Assembly: GCA_025998955.1 (NCBI GenBank)
Contig: AP024676.1
Location: 1,364,001 to 1,428,000, forward strand
DNA from: Candidatus Roseilinea sp.
Lineage (GTDB): Bacteria > Chloroflexota > Anaerolineae > J036 > Brachytrichaceae
Direction of reading: 5' to 3'
DNA length: 64,000 nt
Below, piece after piece: positions 17,087-25,104 of the stretch. The notes under the pieces are model-generated. The model worked only from the letters and a program-made list of their open reading frames with translations. It had not been told where the DNA came from and ran no database searches. Position 1 is the first letter of the stretch. Every line of letters begins with the position of its first letter. The position numbers were made by a program, and so were the translations under genes.

Positions 17087-18750
17087 TCGCGGTATAGGCC
17101 GTAGAAGTCAAACGTCTTGACGTGGATGGGGTTCCACGGGTGACCCTTTACGCTGTTGGCGATGAGGATCTCTTCTTGTGGCTCGGCCGCGTAAAGGGCA
17201 GCCGGATCCTCGAACATCAGGATCTGGTGCGCCCGCTCGTAGATGGCTTGTAGCTTCGCCGGATCGGTCTCGGTCTTGCTTTGCCGGATAAGCTCGTCCA
17301 GCTCTGGGTTGCTGTACAGCGCGCCGTTGCCCAGCCCGTCGTTCTGGTCGTTGCGGGTATGGAAGACGGGATTGACGTAGTTATAGAAATCGTCGTAGTC
17401 CGGCCACCACGCATAGCCCATGAGGTCGGGCAACTCTTCCACCGGGCGCGAGCCGTAGAAGATATCGTTGAAGGTCGCCTCGTCGCGTTCCTCCAGCTTC
17501 AGCTTCATCCCGATCTGTTCGAGGCCGGCCTGAAGCACCTGACCCATGCGCTCGTAGTAGCCGTAGCCGGTGGCATACAGGTATGTGATCTCGGTGCCTT
17601 CGGGGACGCCGGCTTCTTGGAGCAGCGTTTTGGCCTTGTCTAGATCAAAGGTGTATTGGAAGCCGCGCGTGCCAACAGCGCTACTCATGCCGCTGGGCCA
17701 AGGCGAGGTGCCACGCTTCATCAACCCACCTTCGACGTTGTTGGCGTAGCCGTCGTAGTCGAAGGCATACGAAATGGCCTGCCGCACGCGCGGGTCTTTC
17801 AACACGCCGCGTTTGGTGAACGTGATGTAGTTGATGCGGAAGAGCGGCTTGTCGCTGCCTTGAAAGCGTCCCGTCGCGCGCAGTGCCTTATAGTCCTCCA
17901 CCGTGGAGATCAGCGAAATGTCGGCGTCGCCCTTCTCCAGCAACTGACGGCGCGTGCTGGGCTCGGGGACGTTGCGGATGATGATGCGCTCGAAGCGCTG
18001 CTTGCCGTCGTTCCAACCGCGCCAGTAGTTCGAGTTGCGGACGAAGACGACTTCTTCGTTCGGCTTGATGCTCTCGATCACGTATGGGCCGGTGCCCGCC
18101 GCGTTGTTGGTGAACCACGCCTGCGCGAAGTCGCTCTTGCCGTCCACGATCTGCTCGTGTTCCTTCAGCGCCTTGGGCGACACGAAGAAGGTGCCGTAAG
18201 CCGTGCCCAGCGCCTGGGGCAGGTTCGGGCAAGGAAAACCACAGCGCCATTCCAGCGTGTATTCGTCCTTCACGACCAGGTTGCTTTCAACATCGCCGCC
18301 GGTGAAACGATTGATGGTGTTCCCCAGCAGCCCGATGTCTACCATGCGCTTGTAACCGATCTTGGCCGCCTCGGCGTTGAAGTCTGCGCCGTCGGTGAAC
18401 TTCACCCCGCGGCGCAGCTTGAACGTCCACACGCTCTTGTCGGCATTGGCTTCAAACGACTCGGCCAGCACCGGTTCGACCTCGGTCGTGCTTTCGCCCT
18501 TGAAGTTCACCAGCCCTTCATACAGAGCGCGATGAAGCATGTTTTCCGCACCGCTGGTAGCCACGCCGGGATCGAGATTCGTCGGCAACGAGGGCATAGC
18601 CAAGATCAAGGTGCGGGCGCGATCCGTGAGTTGTGCGGCCGGCGGCGCGGTGGCCTCCGCAGCCGGCGCGGGCGATGCGGGTTGTGGCGCACCACACGCC
18701 GCCACAACCAGGACGAATGCAGCAAAAAAGAACAACGAACGACGATTCAT
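17083..18750 (-). CDS. Opp/Dpp-type substrate-binding lipoprotein (SBP_bac_5)
   Basis: This 555-aa family-5 binding protein has a lipoprotein signal (LVVAACGAPQ, Cys about 19) and an Ala/Pro linker. The domain contains MPSLPTNLDPGVATSGAENM and the typical WTFKLRRGVKFTDGADFNAE segment. It would capture oligopeptides, nickel complexes or sugars at the outer face of the membrane and hand them to the two permeases downstream. Family-5 proteins have very diverse ligands, and none can be named from sequence alone. Confidence 0.92.
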   Translation of the reverse strand: MNRRSLFFFAAFVLVVAACGAPQPASPAPAAEATAPPAAQLTDRARTLILAMPSLPTNLDPGVATSGAENMLHRALYEGLVNFKGESTTEVEPVLAESFEANADKSVWTFKLRRGVKFTDGADFNAEAAKIGYKRMVDIGLLGNTINRFTGGDVESNLVVKDEYTLEWRCGFPCPNLPQALGTAYGTFFVSPKALKEHEQIVDGKSDFAQAWFTNNAAGTGPYVIESIKPNEEVVFVRNSNYWRGWNDGKQRFERIIIRNVPEPSTRRQLLEKGDADISLISTVEDYKALRATGRFQGSDKPLFRINYITFTKRGVLKDPRVRQAISYAFDYDGYANNVEGGLMKRGTSPWPSGMSSAVGTRGFQYTFDLDKAKTLLQEAGVPEGTEITYLYATGYGYYERMGQVLQAGLEQIGMKLKLEERDEATFNDIFYGSRPVEELPDLMGYAWWPDYDDFYNYVNPVFHTRNDQNDGLGNGALYSNPELDELIRQSKTETDPAKLQAIYERAHQILMFEDPAALYAAEPQEEILIANSVKGHPWNPIHVKTFDFYGLYRE

Positions 18751-18942
18751 AGCGCTTTCACCTTACTCACTAGGGTTATCGAAGCGTGGCGCACCATCAC
18801 GAACGGCGCGGCTGACAATCGCGCGGGATGATACTATCTCTCCTCACTTTTGCAACGCGGCTAACCCGTCCGCTTGCCGTAGGACGCAGACGCCGTTCCG
18901 CGCCGCGAACCCGGGGATCACTGCGTAGAGCGCTTGCATCAA

Positions 18943-19101
18943 GGATGCATTCGCGCGTAGGGGCAGAATTCGCGCGGTAGTCGGCGCGGACTCCGTTCCA
19001 TGCCGACACGCATCCGTGAGGGCATGCTGCAGGCCTTTTCGCCTCGAACGGGGCGGAGCGCGCCCTAGCGAATATGTCTGCCCCTGTCGGCGAATGCACC
19101 C
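18943..19101. mobile_element. Putative MITE, 159 bp, ends GG(A/G)TGCATTCGC
   Basis: The left end GGATGCATTCGC...GGGGCAG and the right end read in reverse (GGGTGCATTCGCC...GGGGCAG) match over about 24 bp with gaps. Outside the ends are near-matching CATCAA strings. There is no coding capacity. The ends resemble those of the complete element at 55334-56886 (GGGTGCATTTC) and of the sequence at 37195-37364. The rest of the 18751-19170 gap shows nothing else recognisable. Confidence 0.55.
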
Positions 19102-19170
19102 TACATCAAGCGGAAGATCCCTACATCAAATCGAGAGGGAAATCGAGAGGGGCGCTGAACCCTCGTTCGC

Positions 19171-21096
19171 TCACGGCGCAGCGTGGTTGAACGTGATGCG
19201 CCGCAGCGCCGGGCTGGCTTCGGTCGTCCGGTCGCGCCACAACACGACGCGATAACGCGCGTAGCGCCCCTTCACGCCGCTGAGCTCCTGCAACCAACGC
19301 CCATCACCGATTGCGCCCACTTCCACCCACACCGGAGTATCCAGCGCCCTCAGGTCGTCGCTGGCCGATATGAATAGCGTGATCCCCGTCCCCGGCGCGA
19401 TTTCTGCGTCGGTCTGCACTTGCGTCCAGGCCGCGCTGTCGTGCCCGCCGAGCATCACCACCGATTCGAGCACGCCGAAGTTGGGGAAAGCGGTGCGGTA
19501 GGCCGGGCGAGGCTGGCTGAACCAGTCGCCGTTCGTCCCGCGGTTAGGGCCAAATGAAGCGTAGATGCTCGCTGCGCTCAGCACCGGCAGTTGAAAGGTC
19601 GGCGTCACGACGTAGGGTGCGCGGCCGTTGCCGCTGTGGAAATGCACCTGGCCGATCAGGCCGCCCTGCCAGTAGTCGCCGGCTGGATCGGGATCAATGC
19701 CTTGCTGGCTCACCACCAGATCTAGATTGCCGTCGCCGTTCAGATCACTCAAGCTCAGGCCGCGGAAGCCGAACGCCTCATGAAGCGTCCAGACATTCGT
19801 CGCTAAACCGCCGGCCGGCAACGGCCCCCAGAAGACGCGGACGAAGCCGCCGTCGTAGTTCTGCAGCGCTACATCGAGCCGACCGTCGTTGTCGAGATCC
19901 GCGATGCTGACTTTCATCGCCCCGATTCCCGGCAACTCGGTGCGCGCGGCCGGGCCGTAAGTCACGCCGTACGGGCCGCCCGGCCGCGCCCAATACACAT
20001 AGCTGTTGACGGCGTAGGTTTTGCCATCGGACCAGTTCGCAAAAACGACGTCGGGCCGGCCATCGTCGTTCAAGTCGGCCACGGCAACACCGAATGCGCC
20101 GAGCGTCGGAAGCGCGGTGCGCACCGCGGGGCTATACGTCACGCCATATGCGCCGCCGGGACGCGCCCAGTAGATGTAGCTCTCGATGGCGAAGGCGTCG
20201 CCGTCGAACTTGTTCGCGAAGATCAACTCCGGCCAGCCATCCCCGTTCAAGTCGGCCGCAGCAACGCCGTGCGCGCCGCGCGTCGGCAGCCCGGTGCGCG
20301 CGGCCGGGCCATAGGTCACACCGTGCGCGCCGCCGGCCTGCCCCCAGTAGATGTAGCTGTCAATTTTGTGGGTGTCGTCGTCGTTGGCTCGGGCAAAGAT
20401 GACTTCCGGTCGTCCATCCCGGTTCAAGTCAACCGCAGCGATGCCATGCGCCCCCGCTGCCGGCAACTCGGTTCGATCCGCCGAGAGACCCGGCTCTCCC
20501 CAGTAGATGTAACTGTTCACGTTGCGCGTGCCGTCGCTGCGGAAGTTCGAAACGATCATCTCCGGCCAACCGTCGCCGTTCAGGTCAGCGGGGAGCATGC
20601 CGTGCGCGCCCATCCCCGACCGGGTAGTGCGTTCACGCGGGCTCCAGCGCGGCCCATCCGGCGCGCCATGCCCCCAGTAAATCCAGCCGCCGTTGAAGAC
20701 GTGCGTGCCTTCGTTGTCCCACCAGTTGGCGACCAGCAGCTCGGAGATGCCATCGCCGTTTAGGTCGCTCGACCAAGGATTGCCGCCGTCGCTGCGATGA
20801 TTGCCGGCCAGCCGCAGCACCCGGCCAGCTGCAGCGTCGCCTGTAGCCTGACACCAAATGCCGCTACCGGCACATACGCCGAATGTGCCGACGAGCTGCC
20901 CATCCAGCGGCGCATTCCTTGGACGGAAGAATAAACCGCTCGTGCGCGGCTTGACGGCCAATATGCTGCTGGGCGTCGTCCATTCGGTTTGCGTCCAGCT
21001 TCCATCGCCGGCGCCCGTGGCGGGCACCGCGCCGGCCAAGCTACTCAGCACGAAGAGGAGAGAAATCACTGCGCGGGCGAGGCATGTGTGTCGCAT
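19171..21096 (-). CDS. Secreted FG-GAP/VCBS repeat beta-propeller protein
   Basis: This 641-aa protein has a signal peptide (VISLLFVLSSLAGAVPATGA). Residues about 90-430 carry about seven repeats of some 55 residues, each with a Ca-binding DLNGDG/DLNRDG/DLNDDG/DLDNDG loop and the recurrent text SYIYWG.PGG..GVTYGPA.RT.LP..GAHGVA. This is an integrin-alpha-like seven-bladed propeller. The C-terminal 150 residues form another beta-rich domain. It is probably extracellular, for adhesion or binding. Near-identical repeats suggest recent internal duplication. The gene stands alone between repeat-rich gaps. Confidence 0.9.
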   Translation of the reverse strand: MRHTCLARAVISLLFVLSSLAGAVPATGAGDGSWTQTEWTTPSSILAVKPRTSGLFFRPRNAPLDGQLVGTFGVCAGSGIWCQATGDAAAGRVLRLAGNHRSDGGNPWSSDLNGDGISELLVANWWDNEGTHVFNGGWIYWGHGAPDGPRWSPRERTTRSGMGAHGMLPADLNGDGWPEMIVSNFRSDGTRNVNSYIYWGEPGLSADRTELPAAGAHGIAAVDLNRDGRPEVIFARANDDDTHKIDSYIYWGQAGGAHGVTYGPAARTGLPTRGAHGVAAADLNGDGWPELIFANKFDGDAFAIESYIYWARPGGAYGVTYSPAVRTALPTLGAFGVAVADLNDDGRPDVVFANWSDGKTYAVNSYVYWARPGGPYGVTYGPAARTELPGIGAMKVSIADLDNDGRLDVALQNYDGGFVRVFWGPLPAGGLATNVWTLHEAFGFRGLSLSDLNGDGNLDLVVSQQGIDPDPAGDYWQGGLIGQVHFHSGNGRAPYVVTPTFQLPVLSAASIYASFGPNRGTNGDWFSQPRPAYRTAFPNFGVLESVVMLGGHDSAAWTQVQTDAEIAPGTGITLFISASDDLRALDTPVWVEVGAIGDGRWLQELSGVKGRYARYRVVLWRDRTTEASPALRRITFNHAAP

Positions 21097-21139
21097 TTCT
21101 TGCGCCGAGTATATCCAACACGGTCAGCGCCCGACGCGC

Positions 21140-21240
21140 GGGTGCATTCGCCAACGGGGGCAGATGTAGCAGACCTGCCCTGGCGTAAACGCCTGGGCTG
21201 AAAAAGGGCGGGATGCGCGCGGCTTGCCCGTATGCTCAGC
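21140..21240 (+). repeat. Composite repeat: one MITE-like end plus GGCGTAAACGCC core
   Basis: GGGTGCATTCGCCAACGGGGGCA (21140-21162) is the same end as in the MITE-like copies. The core GGCGTAAACGCCTGGGCTGA at about 21182-21201 follows, and then GGGATGCGCGCGGCTTGCCC and GTATGCTCAGC. The second end is missing or replaced by the Usp gene 3' region. Confidence 0.65.
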
Positions 21241-21254
21241 TATGCGCGGCTCAT

Positions 21255-22307
21255 TCACTCGGACTCAGGCCGCACCAGCAACACCGGCGCGTGCGCGTGA
21301 CGGACGATGCGGTCGGCCACGCTGCCGAGCAAGAGGCGCTGGATGCCGCTGCGACCGTGCGTCGCCATCGCGATCATGTCCACGGCATTCGCCGCTGCTG
21401 CATCCAGGATGACCTCGGCCGGCCGGCCAACCTGGATCATCGTTTCGACCGGCACGCCCGCCGATTTGAAGACCGACGCGGCAGCATTGAGGTTGCTCTG
21501 CGCAGCTTCCATCTCGTGCTCGGTGCGCCTAACCAACTCGGCGCGGATGGACTCGGCCCACCGACGCCGGGCCGACGGATCCATGCCGGAGCGCAGGCCG
21601 CCTTCGCCCGGCACCTCGCCGATGGAGGCCGGCCCGCCGAACGTGAGCATCCAATGCACCTCGCTCGCCTCCGGCTCGAGTTCCGGGATGGCCTGTAGCA
21701 AGATCACCTGTGCCTGGACGCACGCAGCGACCTTGCACGCATGGGGCAGCACGGTGCGCGAGAAGTCCGAGCCATCGAGCGGCACCAAGATCTTCCGATA
21801 GATGCACTCCGCAGGCGCGCTTTCGTCCGCCGTAGCGCGCACGAGCAAGACCGGCGTTTTGGCGTAATGGAGAACCTGGTTAGCCACGCTGCCCAGGAGG
21901 AAGCGGCCAAGCCCGCTTCGGCCATGGGTGGACATAGCGATCAAATCCGCGCCTTCTTCGGTTGCGACGTCCAAGATGCTCTCGGTAATCGGGCCGACCA
22001 CGATCCGCGTATGTGCCGCGATGCCCGCTGCGGACAATTCGGCTGCAACGCGGTTCAGATACTCGTGCGCGGCGGATTCGTATTGATCCATCTCGAGTGG
22101 AATCGTCTGGAGCGGCGTCGCCGGCCGTTCCGCAGGCTGCGCATCGGCAGTCGGTGGCGCCGGCGTGCCGATGCGCATGCCGATCTCCGGGATGACCCGC
22201 AACAACACCACCGGCGCACCGGCGCACCGCGCAATCGCGCGCACGCGAGGCAACACAGCAGCGGACAGGGCCGAACCATCGAGGGGCACGAGGATCTTTC
22301 TATACAT
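21255..22307 (-). CDS. Tandem universal stress protein (two UspA domains)
   Basis: This 350-aa cytoplasmic protein has two Usp domains. The first (MYRKILVPLDGSALSAAVLP...) ends with the ATP-binding motif MSTHGRSGLGRFLLGSVANQ, and the second (YRKILVPLDGSDFSRTVLP...) with MATHGRSGIQRLLLGSVADR. The GxxGRS-type loops suggest nucleotide binding by both. Each domain carries an insert before the central helix. A Shine-Dalgarno-like GAGGTGAG precedes the ATG. The role is stress or starvation response, with no operon partner. Confidence 0.95.
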   Translation of the reverse strand: MYRKILVPLDGSALSAAVLPRVRAIARCAGAPVVLLRVIPEIGMRIGTPAPPTADAQPAERPATPLQTIPLEMDQYESAAHEYLNRVAAELSAAGIAAHTRIVVGPITESILDVATEEGADLIAMSTHGRSGLGRFLLGSVANQVLHYAKTPVLLVRATADESAPAECIYRKILVPLDGSDFSRTVLPHACKVAACVQAQVILLQAIPELEPEASEVHWMLTFGGPASIGEVPGEGGLRSGMDPSARRRWAESIRAELVRRTEHEMEAAQSNLNAAASVFKSAGVPVETMIQVGRPAEVILDAAAANAVDMIAMATHGRSGIQRLLLGSVADRIVRHAHAPVLLVRPESE

Positions 22308-22441
22308 GACTCACCTCACCCACCGCGCCGATGACCGCGCGGCGAAACATCGTGTGCCAGACTATACTCGGACGCCACATCGCTCATGCGGAGCGGGCAA
22401 CGGAAGGCCGGTCAGCCTTGCACTCGCCGGTTGGATAGTTT

Positions 22442-22476
22442 AAGCGCCCAACGCGCTCGGAGCGCGTTGGGCGCTT
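22442..22476. terminator. Perfect 16-bp hairpin (bidirectional terminator candidate)
   Basis: AAGCGCCCAACGCGCT (22442-22457) and AGCGCGTTGGGCGCTT (22461-22476) pair completely around CGG. It sits downstream of the lhgO remnant on the - strand. Only short T-runs follow. Confidence 0.65.
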
Positions 22477-22490
22477 TCCCCACTTCGAGC

Positions 22491-22745
22491 TCAGCGATAA
22501 ATTTCGAACGCGCCGCTACGCCACCACTTGCGCGCTACCTTGCGGAAGCCTGGAAAGGCCAGCGTGCCGACCAGGTCGCTCAGATTCACACGCCCCATCG
22601 AATAGCCCTCCCGAGCGAAGGCGAACACGGCGTTCGGGCCGGCTTCGACCTCGCCATGGATCGTGCGCGTGAAATGCGCGTAGGCCGTCGCCAGGCCAAC
22701 GATGCCCGCTCCGACGATGGCAAAGTCGTAGGTAATTGCTGTCAT
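22491..22745 (-). pseudogene. L-2-hydroxyglutarate oxidase remnant with internal deletion
   Basis: The frame encodes 84 aa. The first 22 residues (YDFAIVGAGIVGLATAYA) are the FAD-binding GxGxxG start of LhgO-type oxidases. The next residues (HFTRTIHGEVEAGPNAVFAF, then REGYSMGRVNLSDLVGTLAF and PGFRKVARKWW) correspond to a mid-protein LhgO segment that should lie about 200 residues later. The gene ends soon after. A large in-frame internal deletion and loss of the C-terminal third make a functional product very unlikely. Confidence 0.8.
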
Positions 22746-22805
22746 GTGAACCTGACTCGAAAGCCGAGATGCCGCAAATCGGCTGCAGCCATCCCACGAT
22801 GGCCA

Positions 22806-22847
22806 GCAAAAGAAGAAACCAGGCTGACCGAAGAAGCCTGGTTTCTT
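22806..22847 (-). terminator. Intrinsic terminator after tRNA-Glu
   Basis: AAGAAACCAGGCT (22813-22825) and AGCCTGGTTTCTT (22835-22847) form a 13-bp stem. Read on the - strand it is followed by CTTTTG. Confidence 0.85.
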
Positions 22848-22852
22848 GCGTA

Positions 22853-22925
22853 TGACCCCTACGGGACTCGAACCCGTGTTTAAGCCTTGAGAGGGCTTCG
22901 TCCTAGACCACTAGACGAAGGGGCC
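22853..22925 (-). tRNA. tRNA-Glu (CUC)
   Basis: On the - strand the acceptor GGCCCCT pairs with AGGGGTC (one G-U), the D-arm region TCGTCTAGTGGTCTAGGACG is typical of tRNA-Glu, the anticodon loop is CTCTCAA with anticodon CTC, and the T arm is ACGGGTTCGAGTCCCGT. CCA is not encoded. Confidence 0.95.
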
Positions 22926-22940
22926 ACAGCCGGAATGTTA

Positions 22941-24215
22941 TCACATTCCTTCCACTTCGATCAACTGCTGCAACAGGCGCTGCTCTTCGGCGTAGGACTT
23001 CACTTCGTCGTCCAGCCAGGCCTTGCGCAGCCGACTTAGGATGCGGCCGTAGGCCGGGCCGGGCGGCAGGCCGAGCGCGCGCAAATCGTCGCCCGTGGTC
23101 ACCGGCTTCACCCAACGCCAATCCTTCCACTCGCACAGCAAAGCGTCGCGCTTGAGCTTGTTCGTCTCGAATAGATAAGCGAGGAAGAGCGACAGGCCGC
23201 TGAAGCTGTGCAGCAGCTCCGACAGCCGGCTGCGCCGGGCGCGGAACGACGTCGCCGACAAACTGCTCAGCGGGCCGAGGTCAATCAGCGCATCGCGCAC
23301 GTGATGCTCGAACGGGATCCAATCCACCCAGCGGGCGATGCCGAGCTGGCCGATGTTGTAGGTCAACGCGCCCCAGCCGATCGCGTGGAGCAGGTCGCGC
23401 GGGCTCATGTGCAATGTGTCGAGCGGCCATTCGCCGGACCACAACACCGCGCGCGCCTGGCGAAAGCGATGCGCCAACTGATCGGCCGGCGGCACGGGGA
23501 TGCCGGCCGCCTCGAAGACGCCCCACTCCCGCAGCAGGATCAACGCGCCTTCCGGCTCGCGATCCTCGAAGTTCAGCTCCAGGTCGTACTTCACGCGCTC
23601 GCCGCTGAGCGCGCGCACGTAGGGCAGGCCGGCTTCCAGGGCGATGCGGGTCTCGGTGTCCAGCTCGAACTTGAACCGCGCGGCGTAGCGTGCGCCACGC
23701 AACATGCGCGTCGGATCGTCAATGAAGCTGCGCGCGTGAATGACGCGCATGACGCCGCGCTGCAGATCATCCCGACCGCCGAGCGGATCAATCACCGTGA
23801 AGTCGTCCAGGCGCATCGCCATAGCGTTGACGGTGAAATCGCGCCGGAGGAGATCGGTCGGCAGGTCGCTCGGCTCGACCACCGGCAGCGCCGCCGGACG
23901 CGGATACGACTCGCGCCGCGCCATGGCCAGGTCCACTGCCACATTGTTCGATCGCCAAGTAGCCGTGCCGAATTTGGGATAGGCCTGCACATCGCCGCCA
24001 TGACGTTGCCGGAGCGACTCGGCCAGGGCGATGGCGTTGCCCTCGATGACGAAGTCCAGATCGTCAATCTCCGGCAACTGCAACAGCCAGTCGCGCACTG
24101 CACCGCCCACCAGATAGGCCGGCGTGCCCGCTTCCTGAGCAGCGTCGCGAATGGCGTCGAAGACGAAACGTTGTGCCGGCTTGAGCAGCGATGTAAGATC
24201 AGTCATCTTTCGCAA
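22941..24215 (-). CDS. CCA tRNA nucleotidyltransferase / poly(A) polymerase family protein
   Basis: This 424-aa class II nucleotidyltransferase starts with the head-domain motif AYLVGGAVRDWLLQLPEIDD, which carries the GG and DxD-type catalytic residues (IDDLDFVIEG). It has the R-rich segment DLLRRDFTVNAMAMRLDD and the neck motif SFIDDPTRMLRGARYAARF. It probably adds or repairs the 3' CCA of tRNAs, which fits tRNA genes here without encoded CCA. The C-terminal region is longer and more divergent than in classic CCA enzymes, so an A-adding-only role is possible. It is divergent from the dehydrogenase at 24238 with 22 bp between starts. Confidence 0.88.
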   Translation of the reverse strand: MRKMTDLTSLLKPAQRFVFDAIRDAAQEAGTPAYLVGGAVRDWLLQLPEIDDLDFVIEGNAIALAESLRQRHGGDVQAYPKFGTATWRSNNVAVDLAMARRESYPRPAALPVVEPSDLPTDLLRRDFTVNAMAMRLDDFTVIDPLGGRDDLQRGVMRVIHARSFIDDPTRMLRGARYAARFKFELDTETRIALEAGLPYVRALSGERVKYDLELNFEDREPEGALILLREWGVFEAAGIPVPPADQLAHRFRQARAVLWSGEWPLDTLHMSPRDLLHAIGWGALTYNIGQLGIARWVDWIPFEHHVRDALIDLGPLSSLSATSFRARRSRLSELLHSFSGLSLFLAYLFETNKLKRDALLCEWKDWRWVKPVTTGDDLRALGLPPGPAYGRILSRLRKAWLDDEVKSYAEEQRLLQQLIEVEGM

Positions 24216-24237
24216 TTCTCAGGTGAAGGAACTGAAA

Positions 24238-25104
24238 ATGCAACACATCGCCGTTTTGGGGCTGGGCATCATGGGCAGCGGCATTGCCCGCAACCTGCTG
24301 AAAGCCGGCTATGCCGTCAGCGTGTACAACCGCACGCCGGAGAAGGCGCACCCGCTGCTGGAGGCCGGCGCCCTATGGGCCGATAGCCCACGCGAGGCCG
24401 CCGCGAACGCCGACGTCGTGATCAGCATGGTCGGCGACGACACGGCCTCGCGCGCCATGTGGTTGGGCGACCGCGGCGCGCTGAATGCGATGCGCGCGAA
24501 CGCCATCGGCGTGGAAGCGAGCACGCTCTCCGTCGAGTGGGTGCGCGCGTTGCACCAGCTCGCCCAGGGGCGCGGGCTGGCGTTCGTGGACGCGCCGGTC
24601 ACCGGCAGTAAGGTGGCCGCCGCCAACGGCACGCTCACCTTCCTGGTCGGCGCGCACCCCGATGTGCTCGAGCGCGTGCGGCCGGTGTTGGAGCGCTGCA
24701 GCTCGACCATCCTGCATCTCGGCCCGCCGGCCAGCGGCGCCATCTTCAAGCTGATCAACAACATGATGGCTGCCGTGCACATCGCCGCGTTGGGCGAAGG
24801 GGTCGCCATGGCCGACAAGGCCGGCCTCGACATGAGCGTGGTGATGCAGGCGCTCGGCATCGGCGCGGCCAGCAGCCCGGTCGTCAAGATGAAGCTGGAG
24901 CACGTCGCCAAGCGCGACCACACCGACACGCACTTCGCCCTGCGTTGGATGCACAAAGACGTGACCTACGCGCTGCGCCTGGCCGACGAGCTGGGCGTCG
25001 CCGTCCCGACCGGCGCGCTCACCCGCGAGTTGTTGCGCATGGCGATGCAGCGCGGCTTGGGCGATCAAGACCTGTCGGCGTTGACCGAAGTGGTGCGCGG
25101 CTGA
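24238..25104 (+). CDS. NAD(P)-dependent beta-hydroxyacid dehydrogenase (3-hydroxyisobutyrate dehydrogenase family)
   Basis: This 288-aa oxidoreductase starts with the Rossmann motif IAVLGLGIMGSGIARNLLKAG. It has the substrate-binding FVDAPVTGSKVAAANGTLTF segment and the catalytic Lys region GAIFKLINNMM. ATG 24238 with a GAAGGAAC ribosome site is preferred over an ATG at 24151, which would run into the divergent gene. The substrate could be 3-hydroxyisobutyrate, tartronate semialdehyde or a glyoxylate-type acid. The last 40 bp overlap the 3' end of the convergent AlaX gene. Confidence 0.92.
   Translation: MQHIAVLGLGIMGSGIARNLLKAGYAVSVYNRTPEKAHPLLEAGALWADSPREAAANADVVISMVGDDTASRAMWLGDRGALNAMRANAIGVEASTLSVEWVRALHQLAQGRGLAFVDAPVTGSKVAAANGTLTFLVGAHPDVLERVRPVLERCSSTILHLGPPASGAIFKLINNMMAAVHIAALGEGVAMADKAGLDMSVVMQALGIGAASSPVVKMKLEHVAKRDHTDTHFALRWMHKDVTYALRLADELGVAVPTGALTRELLRMAMQRGLGDQDLSALTEVVRG

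Noticed and set aside
22516-22809. Second - strand frame over the lhgO remnant
   Set aside because: It lacks any FAD-oxidase features; the recognisable LhgO segments are all in the other frame (22491-22745).
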